Origin: HGM05232 sp036661515
Lineage (GTDB): Bacteria > Bacteroidota > Bacteroidia > Bacteroidales > Muribaculaceae
Direction: 5' to 3'
Length of the DNA: 30,546 bases
Assembly (NCBI GenBank): GCA_036661515.1
Contig: JAVWYO010000015.1
Location: forward strand, 1 to 30,546
Part shown: positions 17,851 through 26,478 of the stretch, one piece after another
Position numbering within the stretch: position 1 is the first letter of the stretch
How the letters are laid out: every line of letters begins with the position of its first letter
Translations under genes and position numbers: made by a program
The notes under the pieces: generated by a model
What the model saw: the letters and a program-made list of their open reading frames with translations, nothing else
What the model was told of the DNA's origin: nothing
The model's database searches: none

Positions 17851-19558
17851 ATATTTTTTAATATTACTTTTTTTGAGTTGCACTGCATTTTATTCATTTG
17901 CAATTAAAGCCACCACATGGGATTTGCAAGGTATTGAATATAATGTAGATACTCTTTCGCATGCTGTTATAGGTCCAGGAACCACTTCTACGGCTTTAGC
18001 ATTAACGGGACCCGTAAAATTGCGCGTCTTTTACACCACTACTGATATGACCAATCCCAACGTCAACCTAAAAATGATAATGGGAAAGGACAATCTCATA
18101 AGCAACGTTAAAGTTCCAGATATGCCTGCATCTCATAGCGATAAAAAAAATATATATTTTGCTGGAGTTAATGCCGACTTTATTGGTGGTATGGGACCTG
18201 TGGGAACTACTTTTGTGAATGGTGAAATTTATAAGAGCTATAAAGGAACTGGCTGGTATGCAATAGGAATTGATACTAATAAAAAATTTTATTCTGGCGC
18301 TACTTTTAGCACTTTTAGCTTAAATTCGCCAAACGCTGGTAGAGCAACAATTGTAGCAGTAAATACGCCTCGCAGTAGCAATGAATTAATTCTATACACC
18401 TCGCGCAAAGGCGCATCTACTGGAACGGCTAAATTAGGAACTGAGGTGGGCGCTGTGCCTGTTGATGGCGCTCTAAAATCTGATGGAGCCACTAAGATGC
18501 GTGTTACTATTGCTCCAGTAAAAGGTGTGGGCAATATGGCAATACCCGATGGCGGATTTGTATTGTCTGCAAATGGATTTACAGAAGGAGTTATTGCAAA
18601 AATGAAGGTTGGAGAGGAATTTGAAATTACCCCAACTATGTATTTCAATAACGTGGAAATTGGTGGACTTGTAGAAATAGGTGGAGGTTGTCCTATGCTT
18701 CTACAAGGCGGAAAGATACTAAATACTCAGGGCGAGCTCGACCATCTTAAAAATAGAGAGCCTCGCACCGCTGTGGGATATAGCTCCGACGGAACACAGG
18801 CTATTCTACTCGTCGTCGATGGCCGTCAACCAGGCATTTCGGTAGGTGTTACGTCAAAGGACTTAGCCGCAATAATGCTAAATCTTAACTGCTATGATGC
18901 TCTTAATTTTGACGGCGGTGGCTCTTCTACATTATATGTTAAGGATTTGGGAGTACGCAATATTCCAAGTGAAGGTAGCCTTAGAGCTGTTAAAAATGGA
19001 CTATTTGTTACAACTCCTGCCACTAATGATATAGCAATCGCTGAAATTCGATTTGCCGATTATGTTGGAAAGATAGCATATAATAGCTGTTATAAACCAG
19101 TGATATATGGCTACAACGCACAAGGAGTATTGGTAGATACCAATGTAAAAGCGATAACTCTATCTTGCGATTCAAAATACGCGAAAATACAAGCAGATGG
19201 CACATCAGTACTATGTGATGTCGCTACAACATTTGCGCTAACTGCTTCTTTAGGTAACATAACGACTACAATTCCTGTAACCGTAACTGAAGGTGCTGGA
19301 GTAGGCGCGGTGACTGAGGACAATGGTGCTATCATTTATCCCAATCCTATTAGAATGGGTGAACAAGCATATATTAAACTTCACAACAGTGCTGAAATTA
19401 GTATTTATAGCGCTAACGGAAATTTGATAAATAGCTTCAAAACTGAAACAAAAGATAACTCTTTAGCATTGCCTACACAATCACTTATGTCTGGCATTTA
19501 TCTTGTCTCTGTGATTGACAGTTATTCGCATAAAACAATTAAATTAATAATAAAATAA
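17840..19558 (+). CDS. phosphodiester glycosidase (NAGPA/DUF2233 family) with T9SS type A sorting domain
   Basis: 572 residues. The family includes the human uncovering enzyme, which removes GlcNAc from a GlcNAc-1-phosphodiester; bacterial members are thought to cut other sugar-1-phosphodiesters. Visible: signal peptide (1-21), GVNADF (109-114), GGGCPMLLQGGK (281-292), REPRTAVGYSSDG (306-318), VDGRQPGISVG (326-336), NFDGGGSSTLYV (356-367) and RAVKNGLFV (382-390), the conserved NAGPA core. After a linker there is an Ig-like segment (about 400-485) and a C-terminal sorting tail (about 497-572, beginning IIYPNPIRMG). The start overlaps the DUF6259 gene by 11 nt. The tail implies T9SS export to the surface or medium, so the cut bond would be attacked outside the cell. 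Confidence 0.9.
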   Translation: MKNKYFLILLFLSCTAFYSFAIKATTWDLQGIEYNVDTLSHAVIGPGTTSTALALTGPVKLRVFYTTTDMTNPNVNLKMIMGKDNLISNVKVPDMPASHSDKKNIYFAGVNADFIGGMGPVGTTFVNGEIYKSYKGTGWYAIGIDTNKKFYSGATFSTFSLNSPNAGRATIVAVNTPRSSNELILYTSRKGASTGTAKLGTEVGAVPVDGALKSDGATKMRVTIAPVKGVGNMAIPDGGFVLSANGFTEGVIAKMKVGEEFEITPTMYFNNVEIGGLVEIGGGCPMLLQGGKILNTQGELDHLKNREPRTAVGYSSDGTQAILLVVDGRQPGISVGVTSKDLAAIMLNLNCYDALNFDGGGSSTLYVKDLGVRNIPSEGSLRAVKNGLFVTTPATNDIAIAEIRFADYVGKIAYNSCYKPVIYGYNAQGVLVDTNVKAITLSCDSKYAKIQADGTSVLCDVATTFALTASLGNITTTIPVTVTEGAGVGAVTEDNGAIIYPNPIRMGEQAYIKLHNSAEISIYSANGNLINSFKTETKDNSLALPTQSLMSGIYLVSVIDSYSHKTIKLIIK

Positions 19559-19610
19559 CAACTGTTTTTAATGATTATATTTCTTAATGTTTAACTTAAA
19601 TTTTAAAGTA

Positions 19611-20900
19611 ATGAAAAAGCAATTACTCACAACAGCGTTAGTGCTTACAGGCATTTTCGCTTTCGCACCTACCGCAGATGCAGTATCAACCATGGACAAA
19701 AATCTGAAAATGGAATGGATGAACACAGGTGTTATTCCGTTAGCTGCTGATTGTCGTCAAGGGTTTGGTAAAGATGGAAAATTTTACATCCAAAACAAGG
19801 CAAAAAAGAAAATTGAAGTGTGGGATCAATCTGGTAAAATTGACGAAATTGCATCAGGTGGTGGTACAAACATAACCTTTGATGATGCTGGAAACATCAT
19901 TGTACGTGTTGGTGATTTTAATACTGCTTATGTTGACACACGAAATGAAATAAAAATTATTCCCGCTGATGGCTCTGCCTCTGTATCTATTCCATTGGCA
20001 GGAGTTTCAAAGGGTCGTCTCGATTTTTGGGGACATGTTTCAGGTAACGTCATGGATAAGACTACTGGGGGCATACTATATATGGGAACTAATTGGCAAC
20101 CTGGCCTTTTTGAAATACCTATCATAGGCGGCAAGCAAGATACTAATAATACATATTCTTACTCTTATACAAGTCCTTTAAAAGTACCCGGAAATTTTGC
20201 AACAACTATGCTTATTTCTGGTTGGGATGGAGTGGAAGATATGGCATTGCTAAGCCCATTCGGGGGTGCACCTGTGGCTCCTACTGTAACAAGTAATTGT
20301 AATTCTATCCAAAAGATGGCATTAGATGCTGACGGAAATTGGGTACATGATTCTTTTTATATAACTCCTCGTCACAACGTGTGTACTGGATTCTTTATTT
20401 TTAAGGTTGGCACACAAAAATATATTGTATATTCTTCTGGTGGTAATAATGGCGATGGTTTTACAGTATCTAAGTTAGCTACAAAAGCTAATTATGATGT
20501 CGAAGATTCCGATGAATCTGTAAGAGTTGCTACAAAGTATGCCGAAACAAAAGATGACGGTAAAATTATGTATGAAAAGGCTAATCAATACTTCGGAAAT
20601 CATCTATCAGCTAAAGCTATCAGTGACACCGAAGCTGAAATTTATCAATATTTTCCTGGTGGATATATCGCTAAATACAAACTAACGATATCTGGTGCTG
20701 GTGTTGAAAACATTGAAGCAAGCAAAGCAAAAGTTATAGGTGGCAATGGCGAAATATCTATTGATGGTGACGCTACTTCTATCGAAGTATATACCACTGG
20801 TGGAGCTCTTATCAGTCGCAATCAAGCTAACGTTAAATGCGCTCCTGGATTGTATCTCGTTAAAGCCGATGGCAATGTTACAAAAGTAATCGTAAAATAG
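19611..20900 (+). CDS. secreted protein of unknown function with short T9SS-like C-terminal tail
   Basis: 429 residues from the ATG at 19611, which gives a clean signal peptide (MKKQLLTTALVLTGIFAF, cleaved near TADA); an in-frame ATG at 19587 would add eight unusual residues. The body has repeated short beta-type units with Gly/Asp turns (GFGKDGKFYIQNKAKKKIEV, ITFDDAGNIIVRVGDF, QKMALDADGNWVHDSFY), which suggests a beta-propeller. I recognise no catalytic motif. The last about 55 residues (GNGEISIDGDATSIEVYTTG to KVIVK) form a short sorting-type tail like DUF6383-type ends. It lies 52 nt after the NAGPA gene and just before a terminator, so it may be the last gene of the strongly transcribed part. 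A surface glycan-binding role is a guess. Confidence 0.7.
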   Translation: MKKQLLTTALVLTGIFAFAPTADAVSTMDKNLKMEWMNTGVIPLAADCRQGFGKDGKFYIQNKAKKKIEVWDQSGKIDEIASGGGTNITFDDAGNIIVRVGDFNTAYVDTRNEIKIIPADGSASVSIPLAGVSKGRLDFWGHVSGNVMDKTTGGILYMGTNWQPGLFEIPIIGGKQDTNNTYSYSYTSPLKVPGNFATTMLISGWDGVEDMALLSPFGGAPVAPTVTSNCNSIQKMALDADGNWVHDSFYITPRHNVCTGFFIFKVGTQKYIVYSSGGNNGDGFTVSKLATKANYDVEDSDESVRVATKYAETKDDGKIMYEKANQYFGNHLSAKAISDTEAEIYQYFPGGYIAKYKLTISGAGVENIEASKAKVIGGNGEISIDGDATSIEVYTTGGALISRNQANVKCAPGLYLVKADGNVTKVIVK

Positions 20901-20950
20901 ATATAGACATTTTTTAGGTAAAAAAGATTGAAAAGAACAATTAGCGAAAT

Positions 20951-20990
20951 TTGGGGTTGCAGTATGTTTTCTTCGCTGCAACCCTTTTTT
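20951..20990 (+). terminator. intrinsic terminator inside the locus
   Basis: GGGTTGCAG (20954-20962) pairs perfectly with CTGCAACCC (20976-20984) and is followed at once by TTTTTT (20985-20990). It is a textbook intrinsic terminator for the plus strand, 53 nt after the stop of the upstream gene and 35 nt before the GH3 ATG. No matching TAnnTTTG promoter is seen between it and GH3, so downstream genes may depend on read-through. Confidence 0.88.
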
Positions 20991-21025
20991 CTCTTTACAA
21001 TTTATTAAAGAAAACTTCCGTCGTC

Positions 21026-23332
21026 ATGAAAAAATTCACTATTGCAATATTATACACTCTTATCTTATCTTTGGGCAACATCACTGCCAGTAACAATCTA
21101 CAACTTAACGATAAAAACATAAACGATATAATAAGCCATCTCACACTCAAAGAAAAAGCCCATCTTTTAGTTGGAGCTAACGGGTGTGATAAAGGGTTAA
21201 GCCACTCCACAGCTGGGGCTGCTGGCTACACATTCGGAATTGATTCTCTTGGAATACCATCTATAAATTTGGCTGACGGGCCTGTGGGCGTTAGAATTAG
21301 CCCCGTAACATCTAATAAATACACTTCTTATTGCACTTGCTTCCCTTCTACAACTGCATTAGCGGCTACTTGGAATAAAGATATTGCAAGAGTTCAGGGA
21401 AATGCTATGGGTGACGAAGCAATGGCTTATGGAGTTGACATAATCCTAACACCAGGAATTAATATTATGCGAAACCCTCTGTGTGGGCGCAACTTTGAAT
21501 ATTTCGCCGAAGATCCACTCCTATCTGGAATTATGGGCTCAGCTATGATTAACGGTATTCAAGATAAAGGCATTGGAGCAAGTTTAAAACATTTTGTCGC
21601 AAATAATCAACAGACAGGAAAATTATATAACGATGCACGAATTTCTCAACGAGCTCTCCGAGAAATTTATTTAAAGGGATTTGAAACTTGTATTAACAAC
21701 TCTAATCCTTGGACTATAATGAGCTCTTACAATAAAATTGGGGGAAAATACACACAAGCAAATTCTGAATTATTACGAACTATACTACGTAATGAATGGA
21801 AATATAATGGATTAGTCGTTACCGATTGGTATAAGAAACGTAATACTGCCGAGCAACTTGTGGGAGGAACCGACTTAATGATGCCAGGCGAGAAATCTCA
21901 AATTGATGAAATTATCGCTGGAGTAGAAACAGGCAAAATAAGTGAAGCTACTCTAAACGAAAGTGTAAAAAACCTCTTAAATCTTGTCCTAAAATCTATT
22001 TCTTATAAAGGTTGGAAATATACCGACGCTCCTAATCTTAATAAACACGCAACATTAGCACGAAATATTGCTACCGAAGCAATGGTGCTTCTTAAGAATG
22101 ATAGTGCTGCTCTACCTCTTAAAAACGGAGCTAAAATAGCTTTATTTGGCGCTACCGCATACAAATCAATTGCTGGAGGTACTGGTTCATCAAACGTAAA
22201 CAAGCCTCACATTATCGACATCTCAACTGGGCTCGAAACAGCTGGTTATAACCTTAACGAACGACTAAAAGGGATATATACCAAATTTGTGAATTTTCAA
22301 AATGATTTGCTTGATAAGAATCCTAAAAGCACCGATTGGGAAAAACTTTCTTATAATAGAACTGTAATTTCTGAAATGGATTTATCTCGCGCCGAAAGCA
22401 TTATTGAACTCGAAGCTAAAAATTCAGATATTGCTCTGATAGTTATTGGTAGAGGCTCTGGAGAAGAATCAGATAGACGATTAGATAAAGACTTTTATCT
22501 CTCACACGAAGAAAATTTTATGATTGATAAAGTTTCTGCTCAATTTCATGCCTTAGGAAAAAAGGTAATAGTAGTTATGAATGTTTGCGGTGTTATGGAA
22601 ATGAAGTCTTGGAATAATAAGCCCGATGCAATATTGCTTGCTTGGTTTCCAGGACAAGAATGTGGAAAAGCAGTTGCCGATGTGATTAGTGGAAAAGCTA
22701 ATCCATCGGGAAAACTTCCTATGACATTCCCTATCGATTATTTCGATATCCCATCATCTAAGAATTTCCCAAAAGTTGGCGAAACAAAGAGTGGAAAGAA
22801 TTTTGATTACACTAATTATGAAGAGGACATCTGGGTAGGTTACCGATATTTTAATACGACAAATGCACCTGTCGCTTATCCTTTTGGTTATGGGTTATCA
22901 TATACTAATTTCGCGTTTAGCGATGCTAAGGTTGAGAAAAAAGGGAATAAATGGATTGCAACAATCAATGTAACAAATACTGGAAATGTGTCGGGTAAAG
23001 AGGTTGTGCAATTATATATTTCGGCTCCTAAGTCTACTCTAAATAAGCCAAATGCCGAGCTAAAGGCTTTTGGAAAAACGCGTGAATTAAAGCCAGGTGA
23101 GAGCGATAAAATATTACTCCATTTTACCGATTACGACTTAGCTTCTTTTGATGAGCTTCAATCACAATGGCTGACATCAAAAGGAAAATATTTAATATCT
23201 TTCGGATCTTCAAGCCGTAATATTAAGTCCACTGTTTCATTCAACATAAACAAAGAAAAATGCTGGAAAGTGAATGATGTGCTACGACCTGTTGAGAAAG
23301 TAAATACAATGTCCTATCCTTCAAAATTATGA
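21026..23332 (+). CDS. GH3 family glycoside hydrolase (beta-glucosidase/N-acetylhexosaminidase-type fold)
   Basis: 768 residues from the ATG at 21026, which gives a signal peptide (1-22); the longer frame from 20951 starts inside the terminator hairpin and is rejected. GH3 N-terminal barrel (about 30-330): LADGPVGVR, the KHFVANNQ motif, and nucleophile D267 in LVVTDWY. GH3 C-terminal domain (about 350-570) with RGSGEESDR (E480 or E481 as likely acid/base). Then a fibronectin III-like domain (about 635-720) and a further C-terminal stretch. The two-domain form fits beta-glycosidases rather than the single-domain NagZ type. It probably acts in the periplasm on imported oligosaccharides. Its stop overlaps the start of the next gene (ATGA). 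The exact sugar specificity cannot be read from the sequence. Confidence 0.93.
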   Translation: MKKFTIAILYTLILSLGNITASNNLQLNDKNINDIISHLTLKEKAHLLVGANGCDKGLSHSTAGAAGYTFGIDSLGIPSINLADGPVGVRISPVTSNKYTSYCTCFPSTTALAATWNKDIARVQGNAMGDEAMAYGVDIILTPGINIMRNPLCGRNFEYFAEDPLLSGIMGSAMINGIQDKGIGASLKHFVANNQQTGKLYNDARISQRALREIYLKGFETCINNSNPWTIMSSYNKIGGKYTQANSELLRTILRNEWKYNGLVVTDWYKKRNTAEQLVGGTDLMMPGEKSQIDEIIAGVETGKISEATLNESVKNLLNLVLKSISYKGWKYTDAPNLNKHATLARNIATEAMVLLKNDSAALPLKNGAKIALFGATAYKSIAGGTGSSNVNKPHIIDISTGLETAGYNLNERLKGIYTKFVNFQNDLLDKNPKSTDWEKLSYNRTVISEMDLSRAESIIELEAKNSDIALIVIGRGSGEESDRRLDKDFYLSHEENFMIDKVSAQFHALGKKVIVVMNVCGVMEMKSWNNKPDAILLAWFPGQECGKAVADVISGKANPSGKLPMTFPIDYFDIPSSKNFPKVGETKSGKNFDYTNYEEDIWVGYRYFNTTNAPVAYPFGYGLSYTNFAFSDAKVEKKGNKWIATINVTNTGNVSGKEVVQLYISAPKSTLNKPNAELKAFGKTRELKPGESDKILLHFTDYDLASFDELQSQWLTSKGKYLISFGSSSRNIKSTVSFNINKEKCWKVNDVLRPVEKVNTMSYPSKL

Positions 23333-24606
23333 TAAGATCTATAAAAACAACTTGTATCGTGCTGGTAGCAACGTTCGGTATTTGCCTTGCTAAGTCAAAT
23401 ACCGCAACGGCGGGTAACTATCCTGCCGACGTTGCGTCTGATATGGCTCTTATTTATCAAGGTAGTATCCATCGACCCGATTGGACTGAAAATCAATTAA
23501 CGCCGTATGTCACACACACATTTACCGATGGTCACACCGATTGGTTTTTTAATTCTTTCCTGTTTCTTGAATTTACAAATAATTGGGAAGTAGCTTATGG
23601 ATATGGATATGGCTCCCGATATGCCAAAAAAGGCGACTGGGAATGGCTCTTAAATAGAATATTTGAAAGAGGTAAATCTCTCGATGCGTTAAATAAGTGT
23701 ATTGAACACAATAAGGCTCGTTTAGGCGAACCTAAGATTAAACATAAAATTGTTCTTGGTATTGTATCACCAATATCGGGACAAACCGATTGGGGCACTC
23801 TTGATGGACAAATTTTGAATTTTGAATATCAAAGTGCACAAATTAAAGCGGCAAAATGGTATATAGATCAACTAATGAAACGTTTTGCTGACGGAGGTTA
23901 TAACAATCTTGAATTAGTGGGCTTCTATTGGATTGAAGAGAGCACGGGTAGCTGTCGCGATTTACCTAAGTATATAAATCAATATATACATCAATTGGGT
24001 AAACGAGCTTATTGGATTCCATATTGGGGGGCAGAGGGGTATAACGAGTGGAAAGAATTAGGATATGATACTGCTTTTTTACAACCAAATTATTTTTTTG
24101 ACAAAAATGTAATAGATGCGCGCCTTGACGATGCCTGTCGCACTGCAAAACAATTTGACATGGCGTTAGAGATGGAATTTGATAGTAATGTGTTATATGA
24201 AAAGCCAAATTCATCTTATAACAGATTAGAAAAATACATCGACGCTTTTGAAAAATATGGCGTGTTTGAAAAATCAGCAATAGCTTATTATTCTGGGACA
24301 AAGGGTATTCTCGATATGTACAACTCATCAGCAATTGAAAACACTATCATACTCGATAGAATTGCTAATCACATTGTGGAACGACGCAATAGGACTTTAG
24401 GTATGGATTCTCCATTAAATCCTAAAACTGGCATTATTGTTGTGGGTGGTATTGGTATGATATATGTTTCAGGAACTGCCAAGTCGATACAGGTATATAC
24501 CATAAACGGAACATTAATTAGCGAAAACAATAAAAGTACACAATGTAGTCCTGGAATTTACATAGTGAGAGTTGACGGAGAAACAACAAAAGTAATTGTA
24601 CAATAA
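23329..24606 (+). CDS. DUF4855 protein with C-terminal T9SS-like tail (paralog A)
   Basis: 425 residues. Signal peptide (about 1-28), DUF4855 domain (about 35-355): MALIYQG, DWFFNSFLFLEF, WYIDQLM, LELVGFYWIEES, PYWGAEGYNEW, FLQPNYFF, ALEMEFDSN, KSAIAYYSGTKGI. The pattern looks like a TIM-barrel glycosidase: acidic residues at strand ends (E204, E281, E283) are kept in the paralog next door. Residues about 370-425 form a short tail (VVGGIGMIYVSG to TTKVIVQ) very like the tail of the protein at 19611. The start overlaps the GH3 stop by 4 nt, so translation is coupled. Function of DUF4855 is not established to my knowledge; a role as a glycosidase is inference from motifs and from its repeated presence in such loci. 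Confidence 0.82.
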   Translation: MIRSIKTTCIVLVATFGICLAKSNTATAGNYPADVASDMALIYQGSIHRPDWTENQLTPYVTHTFTDGHTDWFFNSFLFLEFTNNWEVAYGYGYGSRYAKKGDWEWLLNRIFERGKSLDALNKCIEHNKARLGEPKIKHKIVLGIVSPISGQTDWGTLDGQILNFEYQSAQIKAAKWYIDQLMKRFADGGYNNLELVGFYWIEESTGSCRDLPKYINQYIHQLGKRAYWIPYWGAEGYNEWKELGYDTAFLQPNYFFDKNVIDARLDDACRTAKQFDMALEMEFDSNVLYEKPNSSYNRLEKYIDAFEKYGVFEKSAIAYYSGTKGILDMYNSSAIENTIILDRIANHIVERRNRTLGMDSPLNPKTGIIVVGGIGMIYVSGTAKSIQVYTINGTLISENNKSTQCSPGIYIVRVDGETTKVIVQ

Positions 24607-24615
24607 ATATTGATT

Positions 24616-25689
24616 ATGAAAGTAATAACAACCTTATTTACAGTGGTATTAATCACTCTTGCTTCTTTTAATACAACAGAAGCTCAAGAAAAAAGTTATA
24701 AAACTAATCAAATACGAGATCTTGCTCTAATATATCAAGGTGGCGCTCAAAGAATTGATTGGAATATTGACCAATTTACACCTTATGTGACTCATCAATT
24801 TGCCGATGGTTCTAAAGATTGGCTTTTCGATGGCTTTTTGTTCCTTGAATTTGCCGATGGCAGGGGTTACAACTTCTCGCCAGGCTATGCTAAAAATCAA
24901 GCTCGAAAAACCGAATGGATATGGCTTCTCAATCGTCTTTTTGAAAAAGAGAAATCTTTAGATGCGCTTGATAAATGTATTGACGCTCAAAAGAAGATTA
25001 TAGGGAAACCTAATTTTAAACATAAAGTGGTATTAGGATTAACGGTGCCTATTCCGAAACAAAAAGATTGGGGAGCTATCGATGGCGATTCGCTTGACTT
25101 CAACTTGCCTGCCGATCAGCTGAAAGCTACAAAATGGTATATCGACCAATTAATGGCTCGTTTCAAAAATGCTAAATATAAAAACTTAGAACTCACTGGA
25201 TTTTACTGGGTAGATGAGGATATGGCTGTCTCTGGTGATGTCACAAAATCTATAAGCCTATATATCGATTCCTTGAAAAAAGAATTTACTTGGATACCTT
25301 ATTGGAAAGCAAGAGGCTCTGATAATTGGAAGAATGCGGGGTTTGATATTGCATACCAGCAACCTAATCATTTCTTTAGCAAAGATATTCCCGATTCTCG
25401 CCTCGATGACGCTTGCAAGTTTGCACTTTCTAACGGCATGGCAATGGAGTTTGAATGCGACAGCAATGCTCTATTTGATTATAAAGACTCTTCGTATGAT
25501 AGAATGCTTGCATATATCAATGCTTTTGAAAAATATGGCGTATTCAAGACTTCAGCAATAGCATATTACACTGGAAGTACTGGATTTATTGATATGTTTA
25601 AATCAAAGTCAAAAGAGGATCATGAGATTATGGATCGATTAGCTCGGCTCATTGTGGAACGTAGAAACATTAAATCATTAGTAAAATAA
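24616..25689 (+). CDS. DUF4855 protein without sorting tail (paralog B)
   Basis: 357 residues from the ATG at 24616; a TTG at 24610 in the same frame would add two residues and is less likely. Signal peptide about 1-23 (ends TEAQ). The whole length aligns with paralog A: LALIYQGG, DWLFDGFLFLEF, WYIDQLMARF, LELTGFYWVDED, PYWKARGSDNW, AYQQPNHFF, AMEFECDSN, SAIAYYTGSTGF, ERRN. It stops where the domain ends, so it has no sorting tail and probably stays in the periplasm, whereas paralog A is sent out. The gene lies 9 nt after paralog A and arose by tandem duplication. Same uncertainty on catalysis. Confidence 0.82.
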   Translation: MKVITTLFTVVLITLASFNTTEAQEKSYKTNQIRDLALIYQGGAQRIDWNIDQFTPYVTHQFADGSKDWLFDGFLFLEFADGRGYNFSPGYAKNQARKTEWIWLLNRLFEKEKSLDALDKCIDAQKKIIGKPNFKHKVVLGLTVPIPKQKDWGAIDGDSLDFNLPADQLKATKWYIDQLMARFKNAKYKNLELTGFYWVDEDMAVSGDVTKSISLYIDSLKKEFTWIPYWKARGSDNWKNAGFDIAYQQPNHFFSKDIPDSRLDDACKFALSNGMAMEFECDSNALFDYKDSSYDRMLAYINAFEKYGVFKTSAIAYYTGSTGFIDMFKSKSKEDHEIMDRLARLIVERRNIKSLVK

Positions 25690-25708
25690 ATTCTAAAATT
25701 TAAAATAC

Positions 25709-26458
25709 ATGAAAAGAAAATTATTATTCATTTGTTTAATAGCATTCCTTACTTTAACTACGGCTGTGGCTAAAACTAAGGTTGTGGCTCATCGTGGCTA
25801 TTGGGATACTAAGGGCTCGGCTCAAAACTCAATTAGAGCATTAGTAAAGGCTGATTCTATAAACTGTTCGGCTTGCGAATTTGATGTGTGGTTAACTTCT
25901 GATAAAAAACTGGTAATTAATCATGATGGTATAATAAATGGATACACCATCGAGACAACATCTTCTGATACTATTCTAAACCAGAAGTTAGAGAATGGTG
26001 AATTACTTCCATCTTTAGATCAATTCCTTAACACGGCAAAGAACCTTAAAATAGACTTAGTCCTCGAACTTAAGCCTCACAAAAATGTGGCTCACGAAAA
26101 TGAAGCTGTGAAAATGCTACTCGACATGGTAAAAGAAAAAGGATTGCAAAAAAGAATGTCTTATATAACATTTTCTCGTAATGCTTTTGACCAGCTCGTT
26201 AAACAGACAAAACGCCCTATTCTTTACTTAAACGGCGTAGCTCCTGACGTATTAAAGAGTATTGGTGGAACTGGTGCCGACTATCATATAAATGTATTTA
26301 AGAAAAATCCTACTTGGATTAAGCAACTTCACGATATGGGACTTAAAGTAAACGTTTGGACTGTCAACGATGCTGAGGGTATCCAATGGTGCATTGACAA
26401 TAAAGCCGATTTCATCACGACAAACAATCCCGAATTAGCTCAAAAAATGATTAAATAG
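25709..26458 (+). CDS. glycerophosphodiester phosphodiesterase (GDPD family)
   Basis: 249 residues, signal peptide about 1-21, so probably periplasmic. Core motifs: HRGY (28-31), EFD (E57, D59, metal ligands), NHDG (H72, catalytic), LELKPH (E120, third metal ligand) and VNVWTVND near the end, the standard GDPD barrel layout. The family hydrolyses glycerophosphodiesters to an alcohol and glycerol-3-phosphate; some secreted members act on teichoic acids. The segment GSAQNS replaces the common PENT motif, a variation I associate with Bacteroidetes members. 19 nt after the DUF4855 gene, same operon. Its presence next to a sugar-phosphodiester glycosidase is notable. Physiological substrate unknown. 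Confidence 0.9.
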   Translation: MKRKLLFICLIAFLTLTTAVAKTKVVAHRGYWDTKGSAQNSIRALVKADSINCSACEFDVWLTSDKKLVINHDGIINGYTIETTSSDTILNQKLENGELLPSLDQFLNTAKNLKIDLVLELKPHKNVAHENEAVKMLLDMVKEKGLQKRMSYITFSRNAFDQLVKQTKRPILYLNGVAPDVLKSIGGTGADYHINVFKKNPTWIKQLHDMGLKVNVWTVNDAEGIQWCIDNKADFITTNNPELAQKMIK

Positions 26459-26478
26459 ATCATTCTATAAGACGCGTT

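Noticed and set aside
15790..19558. Possible fusion or frameshift between DUF6259 and NAGPA
   Set aside because: Both proteins are complete: the second has its own signal peptide, and the overlap is a normal translational-coupling arrangement.
20951..21025. Upstream extension of the GH3 reading frame (25 extra residues)
   Set aside because: It begins inside the terminator hairpin and would bury the signal peptide; the ATG at 21026 gives a normal signal sequence.
23966..24334. 122-codon minus-strand frame
   Set aside because: Antisense to DUF4855 paralog A, whose sequence is conserved with its neighbour.
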